Shown here one piece after another: positions 18,501 through 26,639 of a stretch of DNA of 64,000 bases; positions within the stretch are counted from its first letter, which is position 1, and each line of letters begins with the position of its first letter. Source of the DNA: Variovorax guangxiensis (GTDB lineage Bacteria > Pseudomonadota > Gammaproteobacteria > Burkholderiales > Burkholderiaceae_C); the NCBI RefSeq assembly GCF_003952165.1, contig NZ_RXFT01000005.1, positions 372,001 through 436,000 of the forward strand, given 5' to 3'. A program made the position numbers and the translations under genes. The notes under the pieces are model-generated. The model did not search any database and had not been told where the DNA came from. It saw nothing but the letters and a program-made list of their open reading frames with translations.

Positions 18501-19256
18501 GCGCTGCGCGTCGTCGGCCAGCGGCAGGTCGGCGATGCTGATGGTGAGGATCGCACCGTTGATCGGCTGGCGCGGGCGGAACTTCTTCAGCAGATCGATG
18601 AAGCCCTTCCACTCGCCCTCGTCGGTCTCGCGGTTGCTCTCGTGCGTGGTGTAGCGCCCGGCCGTGTCGATCAGCACCGCCTCGTTGGTGAACCACCAGT
18701 CGCAGTTGCGCGTGCCGCCGATGCCTCGCACCGCCGCCTTGCCGAGCTGGTCGGCCAGGGGGAAGTCGAGGTCGGAATTGACCAGCGCGGTGGTCTTGCC
18801 CGAGCCCGGCGCGCCGATGAAGATGTACCAGGGCAACTGGTACAGGTACTGCCGGTCGAACAGCGAGAAGCGGCTCGCGGGCTTGCCGTCGGCATCCGCG
18901 CCGAAGCGCATGTTCTTCAGGATGTTGGTGGCGTCGGTGAAGCCGCTTTGCAGCTCCTTGATCTCGGGCGCGTCCTCGGGCTTGGCCTCCTTCTCGCTCT
19001 TGGAGGGCGTGCGCAGCTGGTTGAGCAGCTGCGCGTTGAGCCGGCGCTCGCGCCACTTGCGGTAGATGACGCGCACGAGCCAGATCGCGAACATCAGCAC
19101 GATGACCACGATGCGCACGATCTCGTCCTCGAGCGGGCGGTAGCGGCCCACCGCGATGGCCGGGCCGATGACCCAGATCAGGAAGGCGAGCGCGACCAGG
19201 CCCAGGAAGACCCACAGGTCGCGGCTGATGAGAAAACGGAAGATGGCGCGCAGCAT
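15594..19256 (-). CDS. tssM: T6SS membrane-complex protein TssM (IcmF)
   Basis: TssM spans inner membrane and periplasm and, with TssL and TssJ, forms the trans-envelope anchor of the T6SS. The 1220-residue protein has two N-terminal membrane helices (about residues 13-35 and 46-64), a cytoplasmic GTPase-like domain with Walker A GAPGSGKTT near residue 148 and switch DTAGRYTTH, a third membrane helix (about 472-490), then a long periplasmic part ending in the IcmF C-terminal beta domain that contacts TssJ. Length is normal (1100-1300). The ATG at 19256 overlaps the tssL stop as TGATG, so the two are translationally coupled. An intact Walker A suggests nucleotide binding, which is lacking in some TssM proteins. 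Confidence 0.96.
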   Translation of the reverse strand: MLRAIFRFLISRDLWVFLGLVALAFLIWVIGPAIAVGRYRPLEDEIVRIVVIVLMFAIWLVRVIYRKWRERRLNAQLLNQLRTPSKSEKEAKPEDAPEIKELQSGFTDATNILKNMRFGADADGKPASRFSLFDRQYLYQLPWYIFIGAPGSGKTTALVNSDLDFPLADQLGKAAVRGIGGTRNCDWWFTNEAVLIDTAGRYTTHESNRETDEGEWKGFIDLLKKFRPRQPINGAILTISIADLPLADDAQRARHAMALRKRLLELRNDLGIDFPVYVLVTKTDLLAGFNEYFGSLGRAERQQVWGFTFPIQGNPAKAGKGNKGAAPVGGDLRERFHQEYKLLHQRLDERLPELLAAESDPMRRAQAYLLPQQFASFEDILGTFLADVFNPSKFEAASMLRGVYFTSGTQEGTAFDRVMGAIKRYLQVNAPPAPPPGPGKSYFLKELLQQVIFRDAGVAGTNLRWYRRKRAIDIAGYSVIGVLLVLLLGACVNSWRNNKEYVAEVDTNAKAFNKAAARGELPTVVDTSGDIASSLLILDRLRDLPKSSHFDIGDPPTSYRFGLYQGEKLQAATDGVYQRALETVLLPQAAQRVEQSLREAAKNDAEYSYEALKAYLMLYDAERYDADFLQAWLLTDVDRKIGASLTREQRANLESHLKALFSGRVVTSPFAKDDRLITQTRERLAGVPLAQRSYARLRRILLQTSQPNAFTIAEAGGAESALVIRRASGKPLTDGIPTLFTYRGYWDIFDKRMAETALSLEQEDRWVLQIRAPGIADITSRELLLREVRRLYLTDYIKVWDDYLVDIRLADSRSLLQSIQMTRVLSTAESPMSRIIRGAARETDLLRNHDEAARSLLDQAQNRVQSTRERIEQLIGQPDGSQRRNTRVDRPESLVDNHFEPLRRMVTAPKQGGQAPIDATAALINELYNFLTATDTALRSGNIPPTSDAVTKVQAEAGRLPVPFQGMLNDLSATASSKAAAVTRQNIGQSAAASIGSFCNQAIAGRYPFTRGSSRDVASGDFAQLFAPGGMMDDFFQKNLITQVDTSVNPWTFKRGVDGSATGRSAYLDSFQKAQAIRDVFFSGMAGGRTPSFTIDIRPEDMDAALTQFTLDVDGQTVRYAHGPQAPSTIKWPGPRNSNQVRLQVTTANGTPAGGIVTEGPWALHRLFDKASISAGSSPESFNASFDLQGKKVVLAVTANSVYNPLRLPQMNSFSCPGKS

Positions 19257-20641
19257 CAGCGGGTGCCTCCGGAGCGCGGTGCGGGGGCAGGTACGGGCGC
19301 GGGGGCAACGAGCGGCGCAGGAGCCACCGGCGCCACCAGCAGCGTCACCTCGACGCGGCGGTTGCGGGCGCGGTTGGCGGGCGAGTCGTTGGGCACCAGC
19401 GGGTCGGCGTCACCGCGGCCTTCGGCGCGCAGGCGCTCGGGCCGCGCAATGCGCGCTGCGATCATCTTCTTCACCGCGTCGGCGCGGGCCTGCGAGAGTT
19501 GCCAGTTGGAGGGGAAGCGCACGCTGCGGATCGGCTGGTCGTCGCTGAAGCCGCTGACCAGCACATTGCCTTCCACGGAATTGAGCGCGTCGGCCACCCG
19601 CGCGAGCACCGGCGCGTAGCGGTCGAGCACGCGGTCGGAGCCCGAGGCGAAGAGGCCGTCGCCGCGCAGCACCACGACACTGCGATCCGCCTCGTCGCGC
19701 ACGGTGAGCAGTCCTTCGCGAATTTCAGGCTCGAGGAAGCGCTGCAGGCGCGGCACCGGCGCCGGCATGACGACGGCACGCTCGGCCTGCGGCAGGCGCA
19801 CCGCATTGACGGCCGCGAACGCACCGTCGGAGTGGCCCGCGAGGTTGAAGGTGAGAAACGCGAACACACCCACCAGCAGCACCGCCGCTACCGCGCCCAC
19901 GGCCCACACCGGTAGCCAGTTGCGCGAGCGGCGCACGGGCGCGCTGCCGTCCTGCCAGTGCGGCGACAGCGGCACCGGGATCTCGCCGCGCGTCTGCCGG
20001 ATGATCTGCAGCAGCCGCTGCTTGAGCGTCTCGAGCTGCGAGCGGCCGTTGTCGATGACGCGGAAGCGCCCCTCGAAGCCCATGGCCAGGCAGAAGTAGA
20101 TGAGCTCGATCAGGTGCAGGTGCTGCTGCGGGTTCTGCACCAGGCGCGACAGGAGCTGGAAGAACTTCTCGCCGCCCCAGGTCTCGTTGTGGAACATCAC
20201 CAGCAGGCTCTGCGACGACCAGATGCTGCCGCCCCACGGCGTGAGCGCCGCGGCCTCGTCGACCGCGGTGCACAGGCAATAACGCGCACCGATGATCACC
20301 TCGGGCGCGATGCCCGCCTGCTGCGCGCGCGTCTCGAAGCGGCGCACCTCGTCGACGAGGTGCTCGCGCAGCTGCGAGGGCGCGGGATGGTGGCCGGTGG
20401 CGCGGATCTGCGGGATCAGGTCGAGCAGCGGGTTGGCCGCGGCCACCAGCGGGTTGTTGCCCGCGAGCGCCGTGTCGCCCGCATGCGGACGCCGCGCGTC
20501 ATGCCATGCGGTGAAGGAGTCGGGTTGCGCACCGAGTCCGCGCTGCGCGGCGGGCATGCCGCCCGCATCGGCGTTGCCGCCACCCGGGTTCGGCGGCACG
20601 AAGCCCCCCGGGCCGACGGCCATGTCGTTGACACCGTTCAT
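19256..20641 (-). CDS. tssL: T6SS protein TssL (DotU/IcmH) with OmpA-like domain
   Basis: A 461-residue evolved TssL. A Gly/Pro-rich N-terminus precedes the cytoplasmic DotU helical domain (about 60-235, including the family motif YCLCTAVDEAA). One membrane helix follows (about 240-266), then a periplasmic OmpA/MotB-type peptidoglycan-binding domain, recognisable by NWQLSQARADAV and NRARNRRVEV near the C-terminus. The OmpA part should attach the membrane complex to the cell wall; in other T6SSs this job is done by TagL or TssM-bound partners. The ATG at 20641 has a good AGGG ribosome-binding site. A GTG at 20653 that overlaps the tssK stop would add four residues. Confidence 0.95.
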   Translation of the reverse strand: MNGVNDMAVGPGGFVPPNPGGGNADAGGMPAAQRGLGAQPDSFTAWHDARRPHAGDTALAGNNPLVAAANPLLDLIPQIRATGHHPAPSQLREHLVDEVRRFETRAQQAGIAPEVIIGARYCLCTAVDEAAALTPWGGSIWSSQSLLVMFHNETWGGEKFFQLLSRLVQNPQQHLHLIELIYFCLAMGFEGRFRVIDNGRSQLETLKQRLLQIIRQTRGEIPVPLSPHWQDGSAPVRRSRNWLPVWAVGAVAAVLLVGVFAFLTFNLAGHSDGAFAAVNAVRLPQAERAVVMPAPVPRLQRFLEPEIREGLLTVRDEADRSVVVLRGDGLFASGSDRVLDRYAPVLARVADALNSVEGNVLVSGFSDDQPIRSVRFPSNWQLSQARADAVKKMIAARIARPERLRAEGRGDADPLVPNDSPANRARNRRVEVTLLVAPVAPAPLVAPAPVPAPAPRSGGTR

Positions 20642-20649
20642 AGAGTCCC

Positions 20650-22026
20650 TCACGGACGGATGGCCCAGAACTCCATGGCCAGACCGGGAAAGTCACCGGC
20701 CAGGTGCATCGCCACGCCGCCCGATTTCTCGAGCTGGCGCCACATGTCGCCGCTCTTGTCGAGTTCGAAATAGTGGTAGCCCGCGTTGTACGGAATCTGC
20801 CGCGGCGCCACCGGCAGCGGACGCACCACCACGCCCGGCAGCTGCAGCTGCACGAGGTCGCGGATGCGCTCGACCGAGCCGATCTTCACCTGCGTGGGGA
20901 AGCGCTGCTGGATGGCGTCGGCCGGCAGGTCGGCATGCACCGCGAGCACGAAGCCCGCGTTGCGCACCAGCACCGGGTCGGGCATGCGGCCTACGCGCAC
21001 GCCGTGGCTGCGCTCCTCGAGCTCGATGGCGATCGCGCTCTGCTCGAGCACGGCGGAGAGCGAACGCCGGAGCTCCTCGAGCAGCGGGCGAATGCATTCG
21101 TTGAGGTTGTCGTGGTCGTAGATCGGCCACAGCACCGGACGGCGCGTAGGCGACGTGTGCGTGGCCAGGTGGCAGGCCAGCTTGAGCCAGTCGACGAAAA
21201 GCTCTTCGGGGTGCACCTGCACGGCCTGCTGCGCATGCCAGGTGAGCGCGAGATATCGGTTGACCAGCTCGAGCAGAAGGAAGTCGGAAACTTCGCTCAC
21301 GCCGCCGCGGCCGGGTTGCGAGAGGCGCGAGGCCAGTGCCTCCGAGCGCTGCGTGAGCAGGCCGTGCAGCTCCGCGATCATGCTGCGCAGCATGGCGTGC
21401 GCGGAGGCGTCGAGCACCGGCGGGATGTAGTTGGCGTCGACCACCAGCTTGTGGTCGGTGCGGCGCTCGATCACGCGGACCGCGCCGATGGCCTGCCATT
21501 CGGCAGTGAGGGAAGACGCACGGGCAAGGCGCAGGCGTGGTGACGCGAGCTGCAGCACGGCCGGGCCCAAGGCGACGGCATTGCCGTCGTTCACCTCGCG
21601 TTCGATCACGCCGAAGCGCGCGGCGGAGCCTTCGTCTTCCGAAAAGATGACTTCCTCGCTGCCGGGCCTGCGCAAGGGCAGCGCGAGAACGATGAGTTCG
21701 TCGGTGAGATCGCTGGGCACTTCATAAGGAAGCGGCGCGTCTTCGGCGCCGAACGAGAATGGCGTGCCGTCGGGCATCACGCCCGCGCCGCCGAGCAGCG
21801 ACACGCGGCCCAGCGCGTAGGCGTCGCGATCGATGTCCAGGTGCAGCCAGCCCCAGTAGGCGCCTTGCAGGCCCGCGGTGCGCCGGGTCACGTACTGCTC
21901 GACATAGCGTTCCATTTGCTGGAAGTGCTGTGGGCGCAGGTACATGCCCTCGGACCACACAACGCGATTCGCCAATGCCTGCGGATGAGCGCCGTTCTTT
22001 GCGGCGCCCCGATTGCGAACTGTCAC
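20650..22026 (-). CDS. tssK: T6SS baseplate protein TssK
   Basis: TssK links the T6SS baseplate to the membrane complex. The 458-residue protein has the N-terminal shoulder motif VVWSEGMYLRPQHFQQMERY that opens every TssK, a central helical bundle, and the C-terminal head domain that binds TssL/TssM (ending LAMEFWAIRP). I chose the GTG at 22026 because AGGAGG lies eight bases upstream and because the family signature then starts about 25 residues in. A GTG at 22095 would extend it by 23 residues without a clear ribosome-binding site. The stop overlaps an alternative tssL start. The gap to tssJ (22027-22201) is less GC-rich than the surroundings and could hold a separate promoter. Confidence 0.95.
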   Translation of the reverse strand: MTVRNRGAAKNGAHPQALANRVVWSEGMYLRPQHFQQMERYVEQYVTRRTAGLQGAYWGWLHLDIDRDAYALGRVSLLGGAGVMPDGTPFSFGAEDAPLPYEVPSDLTDELIVLALPLRRPGSEEVIFSEDEGSAARFGVIEREVNDGNAVALGPAVLQLASPRLRLARASSLTAEWQAIGAVRVIERRTDHKLVVDANYIPPVLDASAHAMLRSMIAELHGLLTQRSEALASRLSQPGRGGVSEVSDFLLLELVNRYLALTWHAQQAVQVHPEELFVDWLKLACHLATHTSPTRRPVLWPIYDHDNLNECIRPLLEELRRSLSAVLEQSAIAIELEERSHGVRVGRMPDPVLVRNAGFVLAVHADLPADAIQQRFPTQVKIGSVERIRDLVQLQLPGVVVRPLPVAPRQIPYNAGYHYFELDKSGDMWRQLEKSGGVAMHLAGDFPGLAMEFWAIRP

Positions 22027-22201
22027 CAAAAAGTCCTCCTGGGGAGTGCTCACGCCGGAGCGGGAGATGCGCTGGAGAGCGGCCTCCCGGTCCACTTGTT
22101 TTGCTCTCGATGCTACACGTCGAGTCTTACGTTTTGCACCGCATTTCGCTTGTGAATTTCTCGCACTTTGGTACTAGCGAATCAATACCTTCGGTCCAAA
22201 G

Positions 22202-22720
22202 TTAACGACTTGGTAGCAGCTCTATGCCTGTCTTGCGCACAGCGACATGCACGGCCTGCTCGCTCGGCGAGAACTGCCACACCTTGTACAGGTTGGTTTG
22301 CTTGGGCTCCTTCAGCGGCAGCACGATGCGCCAGCGAGCGGCCTCCAGCTTGCGATAACCGGCGATGATGCCTATGGCGCGCGAGTCCAGACCGGCCTCG
22401 CGCTTGAATACCCGCTCTTCGCCGCTGCGCATGATCGCCTGGTCGGCGTTGACCAGTTCCGTGCTCAGCGTTTCCCTGTCACGGTCTTGTAATGCGAAGT
22501 AGTCTGCTGTCTCGAAGTTACCGGAAGATTTCAATTCGAAGACTTTCACCAGGATGGGAGCGGCCTGTCCTCGTCCGTCCGGGTTGACGCCGTCGTCGAT
22601 CCTGATGGTGACGGCGTAGGGCGTGGGCATTGACTTGGCCGTCGATGCGCATCCGCTGATGAGGCCCGCAAACAACGGTGTGGTTGCGAGTGCGCCTTGT
22701 AGCAAGCTTCGTCGATGCAT
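22202..22720 (-). CDS. tssJ: T6SS outer-membrane lipoprotein TssJ
   Basis: TssJ is the lipoprotein that tethers the T6SS membrane complex to the outer membrane by binding the TssM C-terminus. The 172-residue protein has a lipoprotein signal with lipobox LISGC, the acylated residue being Cys24. The mature part is a transthyretin-like beta sandwich; QAAPILVKVFELKSSGNFETADYF is the TssJ hallmark (the KVFxLK loop). A twin Arg near the N-terminus (HRRSLLQG) is of the kind seen in Tat signals, but most TssJ use Sec. It is divergent from tssQ and heads tssJ-tssK-tssL-tssM-tagF-kinase; its ATG lies against a promoter reading the other way. Confidence 0.93.
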   Translation of the reverse strand: MHRRSLLQGALATTPLFAGLISGCASTAKSMPTPYAVTIRIDDGVNPDGRGQAAPILVKVFELKSSGNFETADYFALQDRDRETLSTELVNADQAIMRSGEERVFKREAGLDSRAIGIIAGYRKLEAARWRIVLPLKEPKQTNLYKVWQFSPSEQAVHVAVRKTGIELLPSR

Positions 22721-22721
22721 T

Positions 22722-22751
22722 GAAATCTCCCGAGGGTTCGCGGCTTATATT
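22722..22751 (+). promoter_or_regulatory. Sigma-70-like promoter for tssQ-tagH-pppA
   Basis: TTGAAA (22722-22727) and TATATT (22746-22751) are separated by 18 bp and each match the sigma-70 boxes at five of six positions. They read toward tssQ, whose start is about 110 bp downstream. The -35 box lies directly against the tssJ start codon, so transcription of the two divergent T6SS operons may interfere. Confidence 0.5.
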
Positions 22752-22860
22752 ATCGAAGTCATGCGCCCTTACGATGGTGCATGGCGTGCATGTCGCGACT
22801 GAGCGGCACACTATCTCAAGCATTGCCTTTTCATTGCCCTTTGCAAGGTAGGAGAGAAGA

Positions 22861-23268
22861 TTGAAGTCATGTCTGCCTGCTCTGGCGTTAGCTCTTCTTG
22901 CGGTCGCCGGTTGCACGACCACACCGCCGCCGGAGCCCGCGCCCCAACCCGAACGACTGAGCCAGCAAGTGGCGCGCACCACGCTCGAGAAGGCGCAACA
23001 GGCGTATGACGAAGGCGACTATGCCAAGGCACTCAGCACGCTCAAGAGCGGCGGCGTCTCGGTGTTCGAAGCCGCGGAGCCGGGCACGCGCCTCGATGCG
23101 ATGAAGCTCGAGGCCTTCAGCTACTGCGTGGCCAACCAGATCCCCGAATGCCGGCTGCAGTTCCGCAAGATCCTCGATGCGTTCCCGACCTTCGAGCTCA
23201 ATGTGGCGGAGCGCAAGCATCCGGTGTGGGGCCCCGCGTTCGAGGCCGCCAAGCGAATGAAGCGTTGA
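22861..23268 (+). CDS. TssQ-like T6SS-associated lipoprotein
   Basis: A 135-residue predicted lipoprotein starting with TTG at 22861; the ribosome-binding site AGGAGAG sits five bases ahead and decides this start. The signal peptide ends in lipobox AVAGC (Cys18). After a short Pro-rich linker come helices with a TPR-like pattern (EKAQQAYDEGDYAKALSTL), followed by a second helical hairpin. Databases use TssQ for small lipoproteins of this kind in T6SS loci; I place it there by size, lipobox, TPR-like repeat and position next to tssJ. It may help stabilise the membrane complex. The FHA gene follows after 58 bp. Confidence 0.7.
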   Translation: MKSCLPALALALLAVAGCTTTPPPEPAPQPERLSQQVARTTLEKAQQAYDEGDYAKALSTLKSGGVSVFEAAEPGTRLDAMKLEAFSYCVANQIPECRLQFRKILDAFPTFELNVAERKHPVWGPAFEAAKRMKR

Positions 23269-23326
23269 TGAAGAACATCGCGGCCGCACCGGCACCGCGG
23301 CGCGAGAAGACCAACACGGAGAAGCC

Positions 23327-25384
23327 ATGCGTTGGACAGTGATCGAACACGCGGGCAGGCCGGTGGCCACGGGCCCCTCGGCATTGCTCGCCGCGCCCGG
23401 AGGAACGATCGGACGCAGCCCCGACAACAATCTTGTGCTGCCTGACGAGCAGCGCCAGATCTCGCGCCTGCAGGCCACCGTGCGCTTCGACGACGATGGC
23501 GCCGCGGTGCTGCGCAACATGAGCGCGGTGCTGCCCATCAGCGTGAACGGACGCCCGCTTGCGCACGAGCAGGAATCGCGCGTGGCCGATGGCGACCGGG
23601 TGACGATCGGCAGCTATGTGCTGGAGGCCTCTAGCGCTCAGCATGCCGCGCGCCCTGTTGCACCACCACCCCCGCCCTTTTCCCCACCACCGGCAGCGGC
23701 GCCGGCTCAGTACATGCCACCGCCTCCGATGGCCGCGCCACCGATATCGGCAGCAGGCCCCATCGATGCGCTGCTTCCGTCTTCCGGCGCATCCGACGTC
23801 TTCTCCGACCTGTTCGGCGAAGGGGCCCTGCCCATCGGAGACACGCAGCCCACGGTGGCAATGCCATCGCCGCCGCGCCAGGCGGTGCCGGCGCCGCCGC
23901 CACCTGCTGCTTTCGCCCCGTCGCCACCCAGCCCGGCTTTTGTTCCCCCGCTGCAGCAGCAATACCAGCAGCCGCCTGCGCCCGCACCCGCGCCTCAGCC
24001 CGATCCCTGGGCGACGCTTTCGCAATCGACTCCGCCCACTCGGAGCCCGGGCACGAACGCCAGCTCGTCGCAGATGCCCTCCGCGGCCGACTGGGACGCC
24101 ATCCTCGCCAACGCACCGCGCCGTGTCGACACAACGCCCGCGCCGATGCCCGACCCGATGGCGCACGAGCCCTTCGAGCTGCCGTCGCAGGCACGCCGCA
24201 ATCCGGTCGACCCGCTCGCCGAGCTGAATCCCGACGCGACCAGGGACATGTCTGACGTTGCGCTCAAGCGCGGCGTCGATCCACTGTCCTTCTTCGCGTC
24301 CGACGAGAGCGCGCATTCGCCGCTCTCCGACCCGCGCCCCACGGCACTGACCCATACCGATCCGCTGCTGCCGGGCGACACGCACCCGGCGGTCGACCTG
24401 CTGCACAACAACAGGCCGGCCGCACCGGGCTACAGCCATTCGAACCATGCGCGCGAAGTGGCGGCGCAGTTCCGTCCGCCGAATCCGGTGGCGATGCCGG
24501 CACCTGCGCCGGCACCTGTCGTCGAACCGCCGCGAGTGGAAGCAACGCCCTCGCCTCCACCCCCGCCTCCGCCCGCGCCGGTTCCGCCCCCACCACCTCC
24601 GCCGCCCTCTCCTCCCGCGCCACCGCCTGCGCCCGTGATGCAGGAGACAAGACCCGAGCCGCCCCTCTTTACGGAGCCGCCGCCGGTGGCAGAACCTGTC
24701 CCGGCACCCGAAGCGGCGACGTCAGCACCCTCGCCAGCAAACACGCCGCAGCCCGGGACAGCAGCGCTTCCATCGTCTTCATCGGAAGCCCTCTTCAGGG
24801 CTTTCCTCGAGGGCGCCGGCGTTCCGGAAGTCGCCGGCCAGCAGCCGCTCGACATCGAAGCCATGCAGCGGCTCGGCCGCATCATGCGTGCCTTCACCGA
24901 CGGCACCATCGAACTGCTGTCTTCGCGCGCCATGCTCAAGCGCGAGGTGCGCGCCGAGATCACGATGATCGTGGACGAGGAGAACAACCCCTTCAAGATC
25001 CTGCCCAATGGCCGCGCCGTGCTGATGCAGATGTTCGGTGCGCGCATGCCCGGCTTCCTGCCGCCCGAGGCCGCCGTGCACGACGCGCTCGGCGACCTGC
25101 AGTCGCACCAACTCGGCATGGTCGCGGGCATGCGCGCCGCGCTGCTCACGCTGCTCAAGCGCTTCGACCCCGCCGCTCTCAGCCGCGACACCCCTCACGA
25201 CGGCAGCCTCGGCGAGAAGCTGCTGCCCGGCGGCCGCGAAGCGCGCCTGTGGCGCGAGCTGCAGCAGCTGCACACCGAGACCACGGCGGCCGTCGAGGAC
25301 GACTTCCAGGCCGTGTTCGGCCGGGCCTTCCAGCAGGCCTACGACAAGGAGATGGAACGGCTGAAGGAGATGCGCCGTGCTTGA
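23327..25384 (+). CDS. tagH: T6SS-associated FHA-domain protein TagH (Fha)
   Basis: A 685-residue scaffold protein. Residues about 15-105 form a forkhead-associated domain that binds phosphothreonine (GGTIGRSPDNNLVLPDEQ with the conserved Gly-Arg-Ser; ISRLQATVRF; VNGRPL). A very long Pro/Ala-rich linker (about 105-490) is low-complexity with runs of proline. The C-terminal block (about 495-685, ALFRAFLEGAGVP onward) is the TagH-specific domain. In the threonine phosphorylation pathway the kinase phosphorylates Fha, which then promotes T6SS assembly; PppA reverses this. The phosphatase gene follows with an 8-bp overlap, giving tight co-expression. The linker is longer than usual and its proline runs look expandable. 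Confidence 0.92.
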   Translation: MRWTVIEHAGRPVATGPSALLAAPGGTIGRSPDNNLVLPDEQRQISRLQATVRFDDDGAAVLRNMSAVLPISVNGRPLAHEQESRVADGDRVTIGSYVLEASSAQHAARPVAPPPPPFSPPPAAAPAQYMPPPPMAAPPISAAGPIDALLPSSGASDVFSDLFGEGALPIGDTQPTVAMPSPPRQAVPAPPPPAAFAPSPPSPAFVPPLQQQYQQPPAPAPAPQPDPWATLSQSTPPTRSPGTNASSSQMPSAADWDAILANAPRRVDTTPAPMPDPMAHEPFELPSQARRNPVDPLAELNPDATRDMSDVALKRGVDPLSFFASDESAHSPLSDPRPTALTHTDPLLPGDTHPAVDLLHNNRPAAPGYSHSNHAREVAAQFRPPNPVAMPAPAPAPVVEPPRVEATPSPPPPPPPAPVPPPPPPPPSPPAPPPAPVMQETRPEPPLFTEPPPVAEPVPAPEAATSAPSPANTPQPGTAALPSSSSEALFRAFLEGAGVPEVAGQQPLDIEAMQRLGRIMRAFTDGTIELLSSRAMLKREVRAEITMIVDEENNPFKILPNGRAVLMQMFGARMPGFLPPEAAVHDALGDLQSHQLGMVAGMRAALLTLLKRFDPAALSRDTPHDGSLGEKLLPGGREARLWRELQQLHTETTAAVEDDFQAVFGRAFQQAYDKEMERLKEMRRA

Positions 25385-26201
25385 AGCCACACGCTCTTCC
25401 TCGTCCTCCTCCTCGTTCGCCGTGCCGATCTCGACCTCGCAGTTCTCCTGCGTCGGCGAGCGCAGCGGCAACCAGGACGCCATCGGCTACCACCTCGACG
25501 AACGCAACGGCTGCTTCGTGGTGAGCGACGGTGTCGGCGGCAACGCGGGCGGCGAGCTGGCCTCGCGCATCGCGGTCGACACCGCACTCGACACCTTCGT
25601 CGCTGCGCCCTCGCTGGCGGCCGACAACATCCAGCGCTGCGTGAAGGCGGCGAACGACGCCATCCTTGCCAAGCAGCGCGAGCTGACCGAGCAGAGCCGC
25701 ATGAGCGCGACCTTCGTGTCGCTGTTCGTCGACCGCATCACCAACCAGGCCTGCTGGGCGCACGTGGGCGACAGCCGCCTCTACTGGTTCCGCCGCGGCG
25801 CACTGATGCAGCGCACGGAGGACCACAGCCTGTCGGAGCGCTCGGGCGATGCGGCCGCGAGCCATCAGAACGGCGGCGAGCGGCTGGTGAAAACCAATCT
25901 GCTGTACCGCGCGCTCGGTGCGCGCGCGACCGCCGAGGCCACCATCACCGCGCCGCAGCGGCTGGCCGATGGTGATGCATTCCTGCTTTGTACCGATGGG
26001 CTTTGGCAGCTGATCTCGCAGCAGGTGATGGAGCGCTCGCTGCAGCTGGCCGACAGCGCGGAGGAATGGCTGGCACTGATCCGCCGCGCGGCGGAAGCCA
26101 AGGCCGATGATTCGCAGGACAACTACTCGGCGCTGGCGGTGTGGGTGGGGTTTCCGCAGCAGGTGACGCTGGCGGGCGCGGCGTCACCGCGCAACGGCTG
26201 A
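25377..26201 (+). CDS. pppA: T6SS PP2C-type phosphatase PppA
   Basis: A 274-residue PPM/PP2C serine/threonine phosphatase. The metal-binding motifs are GERSGNQDAIGYH (about 25-37), VVSDGVGGNAGGELAS (about 47-62), a central LLCTDGLW segment near 204, and DDSQDNYSALAVWV near 240. It starts with GTG at 25377, overlapping the tagH stop by 8 bp. A Ser-rich N-terminal tail of about 15 residues precedes the domain. In characterised T6SSs PppA dephosphorylates Fha and turns the system off. It converges on the DUF4150 gene with only 10 bp between stop codons, leaving no room for a separate terminator. Confidence 0.92.
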   Translation: MLEATRSSSSSSSFAVPISTSQFSCVGERSGNQDAIGYHLDERNGCFVVSDGVGGNAGGELASRIAVDTALDTFVAAPSLAADNIQRCVKAANDAILAKQRELTEQSRMSATFVSLFVDRITNQACWAHVGDSRLYWFRRGALMQRTEDHSLSERSGDAAASHQNGGERLVKTNLLYRALGARATAEATITAPQRLADGDAFLLCTDGLWQLISQQVMERSLQLADSAEEWLALIRRAAEAKADDSQDNYSALAVWVGFPQQVTLAGAASPRNG

Positions 26202-26211
26202 GCCTCTCGCC

Positions 26212-26595
26212 TCAGGCCGCCAGCACGAGGATCTTGGGCTGGCTCGGCACGATGCGCATGCCGAAGGCGTTGCCGCCGTTCTGGCGCGTGAGGCTGGTCA
26301 CGCGTGTCTGCGGCGAACCCTTGATGCGCAGCGTGAACGCGCCGATGGTGTGCCGCGACTCCGACATCACGCGCGGCACCACGACGCCCAGGCCCACGCC
26401 GGCGTTGTCGCCGTTGGTCAGCGGGGTTGTGGTCGCGAGGTTGTGCGCGGGCGTGCACAGGTAGAGGATGTTCCAGGCCTTCGGAATGGCGGTGCATCCC
26501 AGCGCGAAGTTCGGCCACGGAATGGGAACCACGGGCGATTTGCAGACATCGGGAAATGCGATGTCGATGCCCATGAGCTGGCAGTTGGCAAACAT
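26212..26595 (-). CDS. DUF4150 PAAR-like protein
   Basis: A 127-residue standalone DUF4150 protein. These are PAAR-like proteins that cap the VgrG spike and recruit effectors. The family pattern is seen in IAFPDVCKSPVVPIPWPN near the start, then YLCTPAHNLATTTPLTNGDN and a Gly-rich segment. The usual C-terminal toxin extension of longer DUF4150 proteins is absent, so it is probably structural. It is the last gene of the leftward T6SS block, 44 bp after the DUF3540 gene. An AGGAGAAT ribosome-binding site precedes the ATG at 26595. The only other PAAR candidate in the window would be none, so this is likely the spike tip of the system. Confidence 0.82.
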   Translation of the reverse strand: MFANCQLMGIDIAFPDVCKSPVVPIPWPNFALGCTAIPKAWNILYLCTPAHNLATTTPLTNGDNAGVGLGVVVPRVMSESRHTIGAFTLRIKGSPQTRVTSLTRQNGGNAFGMRIVPSQPKILVLAA

Positions 26596-26639
26596 GCGGA
26601 TTCTCCTTTGCGGGTTCTTTGCGGCTTTCCGGAATGCGG

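Noticed and set aside
15690..19619. Long plus-strand open frame opposite tssM and tssL
   Set aside because: Composition (Arg, Ala, His, Gln) is typical of antisense high-GC frames, and tssM/tssL on the minus strand are unmistakable.
20642..20653. GTG start for tssL overlapping the tssK stop
   Set aside because: No ribosome-binding site upstream, whereas the ATG at 20641 has AGGG at proper distance.
26212..26595. DUF4150 protein as toxin
   Set aside because: At 127 residues it is only the PAAR-like part, with no C-terminal toxin domain.
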